Shown here: one piece after another, positions 1 through 13,860 of the stretch
Numbering within the stretch: position 1 is the stretch's first letter
How the letters are laid out: each line of letters starts with the position of its first letter
NCBI GenBank assembly: GCA_003254905.1
Contig: QANU01067139.1
Span: 378,315-442,314 of the forward strand
Direction of reading: 5' to 3'
Length of the DNA stretch: 64,000 nucleotides
Source of the DNA: Nissolia schottii
Lineage: Eukaryota; Streptophyta; Magnoliopsida; Fabales; Fabaceae
The notes under the pieces: model-generated
Seen by the model: the letters and a program-made list of their open reading frames with translations, nothing else
Told to the model about the DNA's origin: nothing
Database searches by the model: none
Program-made: the position numbers and the translations under genes

Positions 1-430
1 TCAGTAAGAAAATCTGCTTGACATGGAGAAATTCCAGTACCATCATAGCCTCCATTATTATTCTCTCTGTCTCCCTATTTTCTTTCCCCCATTCTAAACT
101 CACAGTCACAGCTACAAGAGAACTACAAGTTGGTCGATTTTCTTGCTCAATCATGTCACATCCTTGCTTTTTACTAGTATCTCAAATTTGGGGAATCCTT
201 TAGGGAATGAGGAAGCTATGATTTAAATGTTTGACTGGTACCATGTTGAGATCAGGTGAAGCACATGAAAGGATTTATAGCTCTGAGTCTCTTGACAATA
301 TTTAGTCTTGTATTTTGGGTAGAAGTGCATTGCTTTGATTAATAATTTCACCGGTACTCTTTTTTCCCCTTGCTGATGCTTTTCTCGAGAAGTTGATGAT
401 ATAATGATCATAATGTTGAAAAATTCTCAG

Positions 431-3400
431 CTGACAGGAAGAGTTGAAGAGAAAAGGAGATGGTCTGAGGGGATTCACCAAGCTGTGGAGGCAAAGGAAG
501 GTTTGAAGATTGAGGTATATGCTGGGGTTCTTTCTGTATTTTGTTTCATGACACTCATTTGATCATAACTATTGATTCTAAGTTTCAATGTTTTAATCCT
601 GCACAGGCAGATTCTGTTGTTGTGGCACAGATCACTTACCAGTCATTATTCAAGCTCTATCCAAAGTTGTCAGGAATGACTGGGACTGCTAAAACAGAAG
701 TAAAAATTTATGTAGCTCTGCCATTGCTTTTGAGTTGTCGTTACAATTATAATTCGTGGGCATTGATGTGTAAGTTTGATGGCCATATATATCAATGCAG
801 GAGAAAGAGTTTTTGAAAATGTTCCAGATGCCAGTCATTGAAGTGCCCACAAATCTTCCTAATATTCGTAAAGATTTGCCCATTCAAGCTTTTGCTGTAG
901 GACATCTAATACTCACTATTGTGCTTCTTCAGTATCTTTAGTGGCTATAATGTGATTTTTCCATGATGGTAAATTATTATTTTCTTCTAATAATATATGT
1001 TTCCTCTTTTAATTTGTTACTTAAGACTGCTCGTGGGAAATGGGAGCAAGTTCTCCGAGAAGTTGAACATATGTTTAGACAAGGTCGCCCTGTCTTAGTT
1101 GGGACAACTAGGTAAGTATTGTGGAAGTTCTTACTTCTAATGAATGTTGTCTATTGGTTTCAGAAGAAGTAATCATTCTAAATACTTTCTAAGTGACATC
1201 TATGAGATAAATGATAGGTTCTATTTAGTGTTGATGAACATACATATATGTTGTCTGCCATGTCTTTAGGGAAATCTTTTTGATAGATATGCCTAGGGAC
1301 AAGAGTGTCTTACTGTTTCTTGGACTTGGTTGTTATGTCTTTTTGTGTCTTTTAGAAAGGACAAATCCTTGTCCTTTTACTTTAATCTTTCTTTCGTTTA
1401 TAAAATTGTTTTTTTTATGAACAAATAATTAGGAACTGTAATCTGTCCAATGTTGGCTCTTTTTGATAACCTTCACATTTTTGGAGTCCATGCCATTAGG
1501 AGAAACCATAAAAAGATCTTACTCTAAATCCTTTTTTTCACAGAAAATTTGGTTTTATTAACAAAGCCTAACACGTTTGGTAAACACTTATTTTGGAGAA
1601 GTAATCAATTTTTTTTCCTTTCAAAAGCTGTTGTAAGAATCTTTTAATGATAAGTTGCTTTGAACCCAAAATAAACAAGTTCAAACCCATACCTAATGTC
1701 ACCTAATGTCATCTATTAATCCATGTATCCAACGCCATATAGTAGAGGATAAAGCCTGGTTGTTGTTGTTTTATTATGTCTGTATCTCTTAATCTGTTGA
1801 TCAATATTGAGCAGGCTATAATTTTTATTTCTGTGGTCTTTTTGTGTTTCTAGTTGAGATAGTTTGCCAGTCTGACAAATCAGTCAAATGAAAGTAGCTG
1901 AATTTTTTAAATATCAATGATGGCACAGGTTTTGCAAGGAATTGAAATGTTGTTAGAGATATAAATCATTATGTATGCCACTAAAATCTTAATCTTTAGG
2001 GGATTTGATTGTTGAAATGATATAACTTCAGATAACAACTTCAGCTTTGTCCAGGCTTCAAGTCTAAATTTTGCATGAGGGGGCATGTTTCTAGGCATGC
2101 ACTTAATTATAAGCTTTTAGGAGAATTGATTCTTGACAATTATATTATTTCTTTGTTACATTATTACCGAAAAAAATGGATATAGTTCACTTAGATTTTA
2201 TTGATTATGTGTCTTGGCATTAGTGCATGTCTTTGCACTATTGAATTTAGACCACTGTGTATGAAAGTCTTGTGATAAATTTTGCTCTTTTTTACCACCT
2301 TTGTTGACTGAAATCCATATGGGCTATATATTAAATTTGCTTGTGCAAAAGCTTTTCAGTAATCTATAGCTTTGGAGAATAATTATTTTCTATTCTTTGT
2401 TTTTAAATATGCAGCGTAGAAAATTCTGAACTTTTGGCTGGTCTACTTAAGGAATGGAATATTCCTCACAATGTCTTGAATGCTCGACCCAAGGTTTGTG
2501 AAAGTATAACTTGTTGGTATCTTTAGAAGCTTCTTCGTCTATCTCTTTCATTTTAATTCGTAGATGGTGTTTCCTTATTACTATTATTATTTTTTTTAAA
2601 TTATTTTTATTTGAAGTTTTGCCTCTCACACCATAACCCCCCGTCATTTAATTCAGTATGCTGCAAGAGAAGCTGAAATTGTTGCACAGGCAGGACAGAA
2701 ACATGCCATTACCATTTCTACAAATATGGCAGGCAGGGGCACTGATATAATCCTTGGAGGAAATCCAAAAGTAAGTGTGCCAGGAAAATTATTTATTTGT
2801 GCCTCTGTTCTGTGAGAACAATATGCTCTTGCATGTTTTATCTTATGATTTCTCGAATGTCGAGAAAAGTTGAATCTTTTGCGTCTCTTCTTCTGTAACT
2901 AGTTGATGCCTTGTTTGAATGACATGTGACTTTAGCTGGGGCTGGATCCTGGAAGTGACACCTTTTCTCTTTCCTGTATGTGTAGATGCTTGCCAGAGAA
3001 ATTATAGAGGATAGTGTAATTCCGATTTTGACACAACAAGATCCAGATCTTGAACTTGCTGGTGAGACTACTTCACAGAAGGTAATGTTACACTTGTATT
3101 TTGATTTTCTTTATGAAAGAATTCAGTTTTTAATGAATCTTTCAATATAGGTGCTTCCAAAGATAAAGGTTGGATCATCATCACTGGCCTTACTGGCCAA
3201 GACAGCCTTAATGGGTCTGTAATTCATTTTTTTTCATTTCAGATGAAATTCTGATCATTTTATTACTAATTACATGCTTTTAACTTATTACTTGTAACGT
3301 GATTTTTTCAGCCAAATATGTATCCAAAAGTGCGGCTAAAAGTTGGACATATCAGAAGGCTAAATCTTTTATCTTGGAGGCTGTTGAATATAGTCTTTCA

Positions 3401-6400
3401 TATAGTTTGAAGGAGCTGGAAAAGCTTGCTAATGAAGAATTTGATAATTACCCTCTTCGTCCAACAGTAGCACTTGCCTATCAGTCAGTTTTGAGGGATT
3501 GTGAAGAGCACTGTTTGCATGAAGGGTCTGAGGTAAAAAGGGTTGGAGGCCTACATGTAATTGGTACATCTTTACATGAGTCCCGGAGAATAGATAACCA
3601 GGTATGTTAGATCTAGAAATTGTCTTTCACTGTATTGTTTCGCTTGGATGATTAATGAGGGCAAAAGGGGAAGGTGTTAACAATTTTACATCCAATATGA
3701 CCCTTTCTGAAATCATTTATTAATTAAGTCTCAGACCAAATTTTAAGCTATTTCCCCTTAACCTCCCCCGCCCAAGTGTAGGGTATTTGAGGGGGAGAAA
3801 GCTCGTGTGATGTAGTTAAAGGTATTTGAATCCATGTGCGTTAGTTTGATTGCGGTGACATAACTTTTATGTATGTATGTGTGTTTATGTGTATCTAGGG
3901 AAGGTATTTACTTACTCTTGAACTAAGTCTTGTATTATTCCCTTGGATGACTTTTTAATAAACATTTACTTTTATCAATTCAACCTTTGAGTAATATGAT
4001 AATACCTCGATGAGCAAGCATTGCTCTTTTTTTTTTTTAAAAAAAAAAAGTGGATATTAATAGATATATTAATCTAATTGTTGACATTTACTATTTTACT
4101 TATATTGTTAAAAGACATTATGTGTCAAAATAAAGTAAGACAATAAATTACAGAATCATCTTTAAATTATATGAAATTTTATACACTTGATCTACTGTGC
4201 AAGAACTTTCAATTCAACAGTGAGGAGGATGAAATCCAATGTCCTGAAAATGTTATTCAATGGAGTAAGTGGATTTTCACTCATATATGTATGTATGTGT
4301 GTGTATATATCCTCTGCTGACAGTAGTTATGTTAATATAATTGCAGCTTGTAAGATGTAATTTTTTGACTTTGGGTGAGGGATGTTTTCATTCTTTTGGT
4401 CAATTGCTCTCAAATAAGGAATTGTTAAAGTAGTGTCAAAATGTTATATTCATGCATATACAGAACAGATAAGTTAGTTATAATTCCAGCACTTGAAAAT
4501 TGTTTCTCTCATGCCTCCAATAAGATGTTCTTGAGGAATACTTAGAGCTTGGGGCATAATGTGCTATAGTTCTAGTTAATCATTATAATTTTAACCTGAA
4601 CCATGTAGAGCTCTCTTCTATATTTATTAATGTCAGTATATATTTTATTACTATCCTAGGCATATGTTTTGCTCAGGCTTCATTAATCCATTTGTAATAA
4701 TTTTTTCTTAGCTCCGTGGCAGAGCAGGAAGGCAAGGGGATCCAGGATCAACACGATTTATGGTCAGGTAGTGTAATACTAGTGCTGTTGATAATGGGTT
4801 TTTTTTTTTTTTAATAATTTTTATGTTATGAATACCAGTCTAAACGGTTCTTGTCGACTTAAATAAACTAAAAGAGGTGATGCTCAATCTTACTCATATA
4901 CAAACTCTTGTTTTGATTATTTGGAGCTATCTTTTTTAAGCTGAAGTAATGATTTTAATATTAAAATAGAAGAGAGAATTCAATCACTAAAATTTCTTGG
5001 TAGTCTGTCCATGTTAGGTTTCACTTTTCAAGCTTTTGCTCTGGCGTGCCATCTGTAAACAATAAATTCTTATTTCCTCAAAGCTTTGACCATTTCTTTC
5101 GTATTTCAATATGCTTCTGTCCTAGCCCATTTGTATATACAGTCAAAATATGTTTCACTGAGGTTCCATGTTTTTACCGGATATTATGTGGTGATTTAGA
5201 TAAAATGATAGTCATCTCTCTCATTTTTGTTCTTTCCACTTCATATGTATATTACATAATTTTTTTAGAGGAACTTGTACAAGTTTAGATTAGTTGTTTT
5301 AGATTAAAAAAAGGGGATGATTTGATCCATTCAAGTGGTTATTCCATTATCAAATGGGGTAAGGGATCAAATGGCCCTATATTATGCCCCCCTAAAGTTG
5401 TCAGTGATCATACCAACACTAATGTACTAGATCCTTTCAGAATTTCATGGTTAAGCATGCTTGAGCAAACGTAGTATTAGGATGAGTAATCTCCTTGAAA
5501 GCCTTCGTGTGTACTTTTTTTAAGGGAAATTTTATTGCACAACTATAAGTCTTCGTGTAGTTTACTAATTAAGGGCTGTCAACCAGTTCTCATACAATCC
5601 CATCATGTTATAGCTTGCAGGACGAGATGTTCCGAAAGTTCAATTTTGATACTGAATGGGCTGTGAGACTTATCTCAAAGATTACAAATGATGAGGATAT
5701 GCCAATTGAGGGTGATGTCATTGTAAAGCAGGTTATAATCTACTTATTACATTATGATTGATTAGTAGATATTTGATTTTGGGAGGATTTCTGATCCTCT
5801 GTTTTGTACTCTTCCCTTTCATAACAAATACAGTAAAAAATTTAATTTTGTTCTATTTCTTTATTTGCTTTTTCCATGTGATCATGCTTTCTAATTTTAT
5901 TTTATTCCATATATATTTGTTGTGCTGTGCTTGATGAATGTTATCTTCCCATGACTATGTGGAATCATTGCATGGATAGCTTTTGGCGTTGCAAATCAAT
6001 GCAGAGAAGTTCTTCTTCGGTATAAGAAAGAGCTTAGTTGAGTTTGATGAAGTATTGGAGGTATGTTTATCTTATGAGATATTTGAAGTTCCGAAACGTA
6101 CTTGGTTATGTAATTGGTTGGATTTTGTCCACACCGTAATAACTGCAGCTTATTGTCATGATATTATATTCAACTCTGTATATGGCAAATTGCATAGTCT
6201 AGCATTTATTGTTATTGTTGTTGTTGTTAGAAATGCCCTACTTCTCCCTTTTTTTTCTTTAAAGAGAGACCAGTGATGGACTTTTCTTGAACAGTTAGTA
6301 GACAATTCTGTGAAAAATTATTGTATTGGCACAATTCTATCCTTTAAGTTTAGGCACACACAAAAAAGTTGATGGGATCCATGAAGATGCAAGTTTATCT

Positions 6401-9400
6401 TAATAAAGCTTAGTGAGACCCACTTTTTGTGTGTGTGCCTAAATTTAAAATGTTGCAATTGTGCCCTATCCAAGAACTCTCCAATTCTGTTGGTGTAGTT
6501 TCTTCAAAAGAGAGACCATTCCCATGTAACTCTAAAATGTCTGATGCCCCTTGGGTGCCTTTCTTTTCCCTCCTTTGAATGAAAGTTTATGGTGGAAATG
6601 CTTTAAAATGTTGAAGCTTCTTCACTTGAATGAGCAATACCTATGATGGTTTTTTTGTTTTGGTGAAATCCGAAGGTTTATCTAAACCATTTGAGCTTCC
6701 AAGTGAATCTTTAATATTTTTTTTGAATACTGGTGCAACTATTGTTGTCCAGTGATCAATGGCCCTAAGGTGTGGTTGTTTTTGGCTAGCTTTAAATCTC
6801 CAATAGTTAATGGCCTGTTATTTATTTTTGCCTTGTATTTTGAGACCAATTCTCAGATATGTAATTGTTAAATATTTGTTATAATCAATTGTGTTCTTTT
6901 TTCAAATGTGTAATACTAAATTTGGTCTACCTCAATTGCTTATAAACCCTTTTTCAGATTTAATTAGAGCATATGCCTTTTTCATTTCACCGTTTAGAAT
7001 TGAACTTTTGGACTTCATCTTTTGGTCTACTAATGATCTTTTATCAGCTAATTTTCTATTTTATCAGGTGCAGCGGAAGCATGTTTATGATCTAAGGCAG
7101 TTAATCTTAACAGGAGATGATGAAAGCTGTTCCCAACACATATTCCAGTGAGTGACTTGAAATGCTTAACCATGTATATTGTTGTGCCTATCCTATCTGA
7201 TAATGCCTTTCAGGGATGATGAACCATTTCTACTTGGGAGTTGCAATTACGTTGTTGTGAAATTTATATTGTTCATAGCAGCATGGTGATATCTTATTTT
7301 TCCCAGACTTTGAGCTTTGGCTAGTATTCTGGTCCACTATTTATAGTTTAACGGGCCTGCTATCATGTTTGTTCAACCTTTGGGCATTTCTGTATCATAT
7401 TTTATTAATCAATATCGGGATGAAATTTGTCCAAGGAATCATCTGAGATGCATCCCTGAAGCTATCTATCCAAATTCTTTACTGCTCTTTAGAGCATGAA
7501 CAATTTCAGTTCTTGACGTGATTGAGAAGACCCTGGCCTCGAAACAGTTCTTTTTCTTTTCTGTCTGTTTTTTCTAATAACTAATCCGTCATTTTACCCA
7601 ATTGATAAAACCCCAAGTCCTGATCGAATCCTGGAACCTTATACTTTCATGTCCCACACTTTTAACACCGTCTTGATAGCATGATATAAATTATAATTTT
7701 ACCTGCAGAATCGGAGTCATTATGGTTTAATGAGTTACATAAAATACTGCTCTGTGATATGATATAGATGATCGTGATCAGTCTTGGGTTCTTTCTTTCT
7801 GCTTATGTATTCATCTTTTATCCCTGGTAAGAAGAGTAGTAATATGAGCTGGCATGACGTGCTTTTGTCTAGAAAAGTATGCTGAATTGGCTTATGTACC
7901 TTGAAGCCTGTGGATTGAAATACTGAGACATATTGCAACTGATAAGTGACTTAGCTTGCCAAATCTTGCAATCTGGCAATCTTGTGCTGTTTTTTCTTTC
8001 TAGTTCCCCTTCATAATCCAAAGAGTGTTGCTCATAGGTACATGCAAGCAGTGGTGGATGAGATTGTCTTCAATAACATTGATCCACTGAAGGTGGTTTC
8101 AGCTTGCTCTCTAGCTTCTTGTATGTTTCTATCCATGTGTTCCTTTTATTTATTGCTTTGAATGGATTTGTAGCATCCACATAGCTGGGGTTTGAGTAAG
8201 CTCTTGAAAGAGTTTTTGGCAATTGGTGGAAAGCTGTTGCATGGTAAGATCATTTGTAACAACTAAGGTCTTTCAATTCCCTCTGCGCAAATATTTTGTC
8301 CTCTTCAATCAATCAATCTTCATTATTGGCTTTTGGCTCAAAATTAACTTGTGCTATGATTCTTGATATGCTCAAATTGAATATAGCAGAATCTTTTGGA
8401 GGAATTAGTGATGACTCCTTGCTAAGATCACTTGGGCAACTGAATGACGTGAGTTCCATTGATATTGTCAACCTTTCCCTTCCAAATCTGCCAGCCCCTC
8501 CAAATGCCTTCAGGGGAATTCGTGGGAAGAGCTCTTCATTAAGGCGTTGGCTTGCTATTTGCTCTGATGATTTAATTGCGTGAGTTAATTGCTTTAGTTG
8601 TAGATATGAGAAATTTAGTAGAGTTCTACAATACACTGACAACGTGCCTTAATGTAGGAATGGGAAGTATCGGACAACTTCTAATCTCCTCCGCAAGTAT
8701 CTTGGAGATTTTCTAATTGCTTCATATTTAAATGTTATTGAAGAATCTGGTTATGATGGGAAATATGTAAAGGACATTGAGGTCAGATATGCTATTCAAC
8801 TCTTTTTTTTTTTTTCCCCGTTGTAATGCACTGCCATTTGTAAATTCACTAATGTAGAGAATAGCTGAAACCTCAGCCACTATTACCACATTTTAATCAT
8901 TTCATTTCACACTATAATTGCATCCTATGATTTTAAATTGAGTACAAACATCTCAAATACCATATTGGATTCCATAGTTGGATTCTGTACTATCAGTTGC
9001 AATAATATTCTTCAAGCAACAGTTGAACTCTGAAATAATATCATTAGGTAGATTTATTTTAGAATCAACAAATTGCTCATGTTTTGTAAAAAATATTAGA
9101 ATGAAGTCATGATGAATTACTCTTTCACATGCATTTCATTGCGCCTTAATGTAATGACCTAGAAAGGAAATGAAAGAGCTCAGAGAACCATATTTTAGCT
9201 GAAGCAAAGAGGAAATGAAGCCTTGGGTTTTGCACCATTTGCTGCATATATTGCTTGCATTTTTTTACCAGAACATTCAATCTCAAGCACACAATGAAAG
9301 TTGACAATCACTTGGCAATATTAGATTTACAAAGTTATGATCCAAAGTCTTTTCCATGGAAGATGATACTTGATGGTACTGTCATATGCAGTGATTTCCT

Positions 9401-10070
9401 ACTCTTGAAAGTAGAAAGGAAAAGCTTGAGCCTTACTGTAGAACCAATCAATATACTTACCCCAATTACTAATAGATACAACTTTGCGGTGATAAATGCT
9501 ACTTTATATTAGTTTTAGGCAATTGAGACTAGTGTGGTGCTGGCATTTGCTAATTTGGATAAAATTTGATATATATTGTCCTAATGGTTAATTATGCATT
9601 GATACCAAGCCCATGCATACGCAGAATTTTTATTTTTATAATTTGTTTATGCTCATTGGATTCTAATTGCTTCTTGTTTACCCACCTGGTGGAAGTTTTT
9701 GGTTTCTCTCTCTTTCTTAAAAAAAATCTAACCCTTGTTTTTGATATTTTGTGAAATACAGAGAGCTGTTCTTTTGAAAACTCTTGATTGTTTCTGGAGA
9801 GATCATCTTGTAAACATGAATACCCTTAGCTCCGCGGTAAATTTTCCGTTTGCTCTCAAATTTTTTGGCTTCCTTAACAGCTATAAGCTTATATCTGAGT
9901 TATGGCAGGTGAATGTAAGGAGCTTCGGCCATAGAAATCCTCTTGAGGAGTACAAGATTGATGGTTGTCGTTTTTTCATCTCAATGCTTAGTGCAACAAG
10001 AAGGGTAACTGTAGAAGCACTGCTGCGACATTGGACATCTCCAACGGAATCCCAAGAACTGTTTTTTTAA
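431..10070 (+). CDS. SECA2: Chloroplast protein translocase ATPase SECA2, 3' part (19 exons)
   Basis: SecA is the ATPase motor that drives proteins through a SecY channel; plant SECA2 works with SCY2/SECE2 in the plastid (family knowledge). Exons: 431-514, 607-699, 801-896, 1026-1111, 2415-2493, 2657-2770, 2986-3081, 3151-3214, 3312-3601, 4712-4767, 5614-5731, 5980-6060, 7068-7147, 8038-8092, 8174-8243, 8387-8579, 8658-8781, 9762-9836 and 9909-10070. All phases agree and give 671 residues plus stop. The frame opens with [20 protein letters not shown]. It carries helicase motif V ([14 protein letters not shown], about 2730-2760) and motif VI ([16 protein letters not shown], 4712-4760). The C-terminal scaffold and wing follow, ending in LSATRR and SQELFF. 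The DEAD ATPase half lies upstream of the window; bases 4-5 could be the donor of the previous exon. SECA2 rather than SECA1 is chosen because the C-terminus matches remembered Arabidopsis SECA2 closely. Confidence 0.93.
6312..6481. mobile_element. MULE-like MITE in a SECA2 intron
   Basis: A 170-bp element lies in the intron between 6060 and 7068. Its two ends are imperfect inverted copies of each other over about 50 bp, with GGCACAATT near the outside and TTTAGGCACACACA further in. A perfect 9-bp direct repeat, CAATTCTGT, flanks it at 6303-6311 and 6482-6490. Nine-bp target duplications are typical of Mutator-like elements. There is no coding capacity. Confidence 0.75.
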
Positions 10071-10800
10071 ATGTTGACTGTGAATGCTTCTTTTTAACAA
10101 CTGGTTCCCTTTATTTTCCCACCAAGGGAACTAAAAGCCTGGCAAATTCTGCAGGGCCAATTTTTTGTACAATGCTAATTTGGTGTTTCAATTAGTCAAT
10201 TTCTTCTGAACGGTGTAGATACCATACAAAAAGCAGCTGATACCCTTCCCTTCTGTGGAATAGATATTAGGAGCTCGGATGACTTCATCTTCCAATTGTG
10301 TTATCCTTTATTTCTGGTTTGTCATAGGGACAGGGATGATGATACATGCAGATGCCCACTGAGAAGGTTCGTTATCATAGGCATGCAGCCTATTGTGGAG
10401 GTAATGCAGCACATAATTTTGTACTATATCCTGTGATTGAGAGCCTGAAGAATGGTTTGGCGTGAGTCTTTCCCTTTTGACAAGTAGGGTTAATCAATAG
10501 CAGATATTTGTTAGTGTTTTTGCTTGGATAACATAATTTTTGTTGTTCAATTGAAGTAAGGTTTTCATGTTGTAATTGATGCCTAGAGCCTAGAAGATGT
10601 ACAGCAAAAGCCATGTCGTACACTCCAAGCAAATGGCCTTTCCATCCTCTTTATTTTGGAAAGAATAAGATGCCAATTCAGGTTATGTGCATCATCTTGT
10701 ATGATATTCTTTGGGCATGTATTATAAGGCATTATTGATTGTAATTTTATCCGTATTGTTGTTGTTAAAAATACAGCATGTAAAATATGAAAAATGATTA
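10071..10800 (+). other. SECA2 3' UTR and downstream sequence
   Basis: This is the region after the SECA2 stop. It should hold the 3' UTR, but no poly(A) site can be fixed by eye. No supported coding sequence is seen on either strand. Confidence 0.5.
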
Positions 10801-10814
10801 AATAATATAGAATT

Positions 10815-10965
10815 ATTTCAATTTTTAGTTTCTTGAGTGTTTCCCCTTGACAACATTATTTCTCTTCTCCATAGCACATTAAGACAGGCTATAAGTATTT
10901 CAATTTTAAGTTTCTTGAGTTTTTCGTCTTTAAAAACTTTCTTCATAGCACATTAGGGCAGGCTT
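10815..10965. repeat. Two-copy tandem duplication, unit about 82 bp
   Basis: Both units begin with ATTTCAATTTT(T/A)AGTTTCTTGAG and end near CATAGCACATTA(A/G)G(A/G)CAGGCT. Unit one starts at 10815 and unit two at 10897. The second is slightly shorter and has diverged. Confidence 0.7.
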
Positions 10966-11103
10966 AGTTTTTTAGGGGAGTGCTTTTTTGCTTATGAAAA
11001 ACTTAATCAATTTATGATTGGTAGTAATTTTTTTTTTAGCTATTAAAAGTCATGTTTTTGAGAGCGGCGCATGAGATGCTTTTCAAAGCGGTCTCATGAT
11101 GTC

Positions 11104-11292
11104 TAAAAGTTGAGAAATACTTGTGTACTTATAGAACATATTTTATGTGTTATCTATGAACAGTATTAACCATTGATTTTAATTAAAAGTATTTGAAAAA
11201 TATACAAAATACTTAAAATTAATGGTTAATAATATTTATAGAATACACGTTAAATGTGTTCCATAAGTACATAAGTGTTTCTTTTCAAAGTT
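11104..11292. repeat. Long imperfect hairpin, MITE-like
   Basis: The arms, about 11104-11195 and 11203-11292, are near reverse complements. TTAACCATTGATTTTAA faces TTAAAATTAATGGTTAA close to the axis, and TGTACTTATAGAACA faces its complement further out. The axis is near 11198. No target duplication was settled. A foldback MITE is the likeliest origin. Confidence 0.65.
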
Positions 11293-13034
11293 AGAAGACT
11301 AATATAATTTCATAAAAATATAATTTTATCCTTTCATTAATTACTGACATTGATTAGTTTCTTTAATATTAATGTTAATTATAATTGTATATTTTAAGAA
11401 TAATTCTATAATATATTTATCAATTACTACTCTAATCACTTTTTAACAGTAGTTTTAAAGTGGTCAGAGTTTAGCAGCAATGAAAAAATCACAATATTTT
11501 TAACCAAGTGATGTAACCCCATTATTTGGAATAGTGGATCCTTTGATATCAAAGATGAAAAATCAGGTAGAGGTGATAGTTGCACTCTGGTTGAGGGCTA
11601 CCTCGGATTTGGGGTTAACAAATGTTAGATAAATAAAGGGGCTAAGTAGAGTTAACAACATTAATCTCTAATTAACTCTGTTGTACTTGGTTGAGTATCA
11701 TTGTAATACACGGAAGAAAACGTACTTCTCAAGGAATCCAGACTCAAGGTTATACAGAGTCTCACATGCAAAAAGAAATTAAAAACATGAGATTGATGCG
11801 ATGTGTTTTATTTACCCTTCCATTAAGGAAGAGACACATTAGAGTGCCCCACTTGAGATACAATCACGAAACCTCATACAGTTATAGGGTACAGGTCGTT
11901 ATGCAACTAAACAACGATGGGTTAAATATTTAAATTGAAGTCACCAATTAGTATAACATATATCTACAAATAAAAAAAATCTCGTTAATGTTCATAAACA
12001 AAGCAATTGACCTCGTTGTCAGGACCTATATACTATTTAGCTTTTCAAATACATGTCCACTTTCAAATTTAGCTTTTTCACAATCATATATGTTTTTTTT
12101 TTAAAAAAAAAATTGAGTATTAAACTCTCTTTTTCTAATTGAAGCAGTATTAAATAAATAAATGAAGAGAGTATTTAAGTAAGAGAAAGAATAAGTAGCA
12201 TTAAAATACGTATGAGAGTAATTTTGGGAAACACATAATTTTTTTTAATATTGAAGTTTATTTAATCATTTTTCTTATTCGATATGAGCATTTAAAATTA
12301 TCAGTTGTTTGAGAACAGAAATAATATATACTTTATAAAAGAATATGAAATTAAACTCTACTTGGATTTCCAATGAGTATGCCTAAAATCTTGTTAGTTA
12401 AGAATTTTTTTTGGCACAAATTTAAGAAGTTATTTTATCAACTAATTAATCCAAGTATAGTAATATTATATATGACCAACAAAACTTAACACAGTTAAGC
12501 ATTTGGTCAGATGTTTAATTCTTGACAATATATATGAAAAAGACTTTGTTGAGAGAAACATATTCATTCGGTGATATCCAAATCTCAAAAAGAAATTAAC
12601 CGTTGTCGATAATAGACACCTCGAACGACTAAAAAAAAGTAGTGTTATGCATCATGTAGCATCTCCATGCTAAAAATGCGGGTAACACCGACCAGGCAAC
12701 GACTTAGGTAGCTTGATGTGAAATTATTTATGTCATAAACACATTGAGAAGCATCATTCACCAATTAAAGTTAGCCATACATCATGAAGATAAATTAGAT
12801 AATCTTCTTTATGGTTGAAGAAGTAGTAGAAGGAACATATAAATTAACTGAAGAAGTAAACTGTTGTATTTAAAAAGATGGAGTGAATTAATTAAGGGCC
12901 TAAACCAAATCTATGTGTATATTCATGCACCCTAGACCAATTCTATGTCATCCTAATTGTCGTGGGTGCCTTATGAGAGACACCATTAGTCAGCACCATG
13001 TGTTTCTTCTTCTTCAGCAATTAGTACTACTCAC

Positions 13035-13071
<37 letters not shown>

Positions 13072-13624
13072 CGCTGAAGGGAATCCAATAATCAGTTATA
13101 TAAAAAGTAACACGTAATTCATGTGTATAGGCTGAAATTCACTTGCCCTAGACACGCTCTCATGTCTCTTCTGACAGTGTCTCGGGGGAATGTATTGGAC
13201 TTCAGTTTTTTGTTTTCTTTTTCACCTAGGGTGGACAATGTTTTTTCATTCTCACAAATGGATGGACAGAATCGATCCTCCACCAAATGTTTAAAGGATA
13301 AGTCAAGAGTTAGTAACTCAAATGACATCTTTTTTTTAATTAAGGGATCATGTTTAATTCTTCTAATTAAGGAAAAATTAAAAATGAACACAACCAATGA
13401 TTACTATTTCAAAGGTTAAGATAGAGTGAGGAGAACACATGCCCAAATAGTTCGTGTGTTTTGAGTATGTGAGATGAAGTATGCCGTTTGATTGAAACAT
13501 TTAGTCTCCCTATCATGTTTATTAGGATTTATAGGCTATTTCAATAAATTCTAATAGGTTCGGGGTGATTAGTTCGACAAATGTCAAACAAGCATCTTGA
13601 TTGAGAAAAAAATGATCAATAAAA
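11293..13624. other. Gene-free AT-rich intergenic stretch
   Basis: Only short ORFs without recognisable domains are present. A (GA)n microsatellite lies at 13041-13068. Nothing else could be supported. Confidence 0.5.
13041..13068. repeat. (GA)n microsatellite
   Basis: An uninterrupted run of about 14 GA units. Confidence 0.95.
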
Positions 13625-13851
13625 CAAAAATGCTACATGTATACCCAATTTCATACACCTATATATACACCATTAATAATGCACAAACTTTGTTCTCACG
13701 CGTGCACAAACATTATAAACTTGTAAATGATCATCTCAACTATACTTAATTAAGTGCACAAACATTACATGAGTTAAAATACAAACTTTATATATATAAG
13801 TATGAGGTATATGTATGGTGTATGATTTTTGGTGTACGTGTAGCAGAACTC
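13625..13851. mobile_element. MITE with ~45-bp inverted ends, MULE-like
   Basis: The left end contains TGCTACATGTATACC and CATACACC. The right end reads, on the reverse strand, TGCTACACGTACACC and CATACACC, so the ends are imperfect inverted repeats over about 45 bp. Flanking direct repeats T(C/T)AATAAAA at 13616-13624 and 13852-13860 match at 8 of 9 bases, the length expected for Mutator-like insertions. The 227-bp body is non-coding and contains two CACAAACATTA motifs. Confidence 0.65.
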
Positions 13852-13860
13852 TTAATAAAA

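Noticed and set aside
1-430. A further SECA2 exon at the window start
   Set aside because: No family-matching frame; only a possible splice donor at bases 4-5.
13123-13419. Overlapping open frames of about 95 residues on both strands between SECA2 and ACO
   Set aside because: No domain, no splice context and low-complexity composition; consistent with chance in AT-rich DNA.
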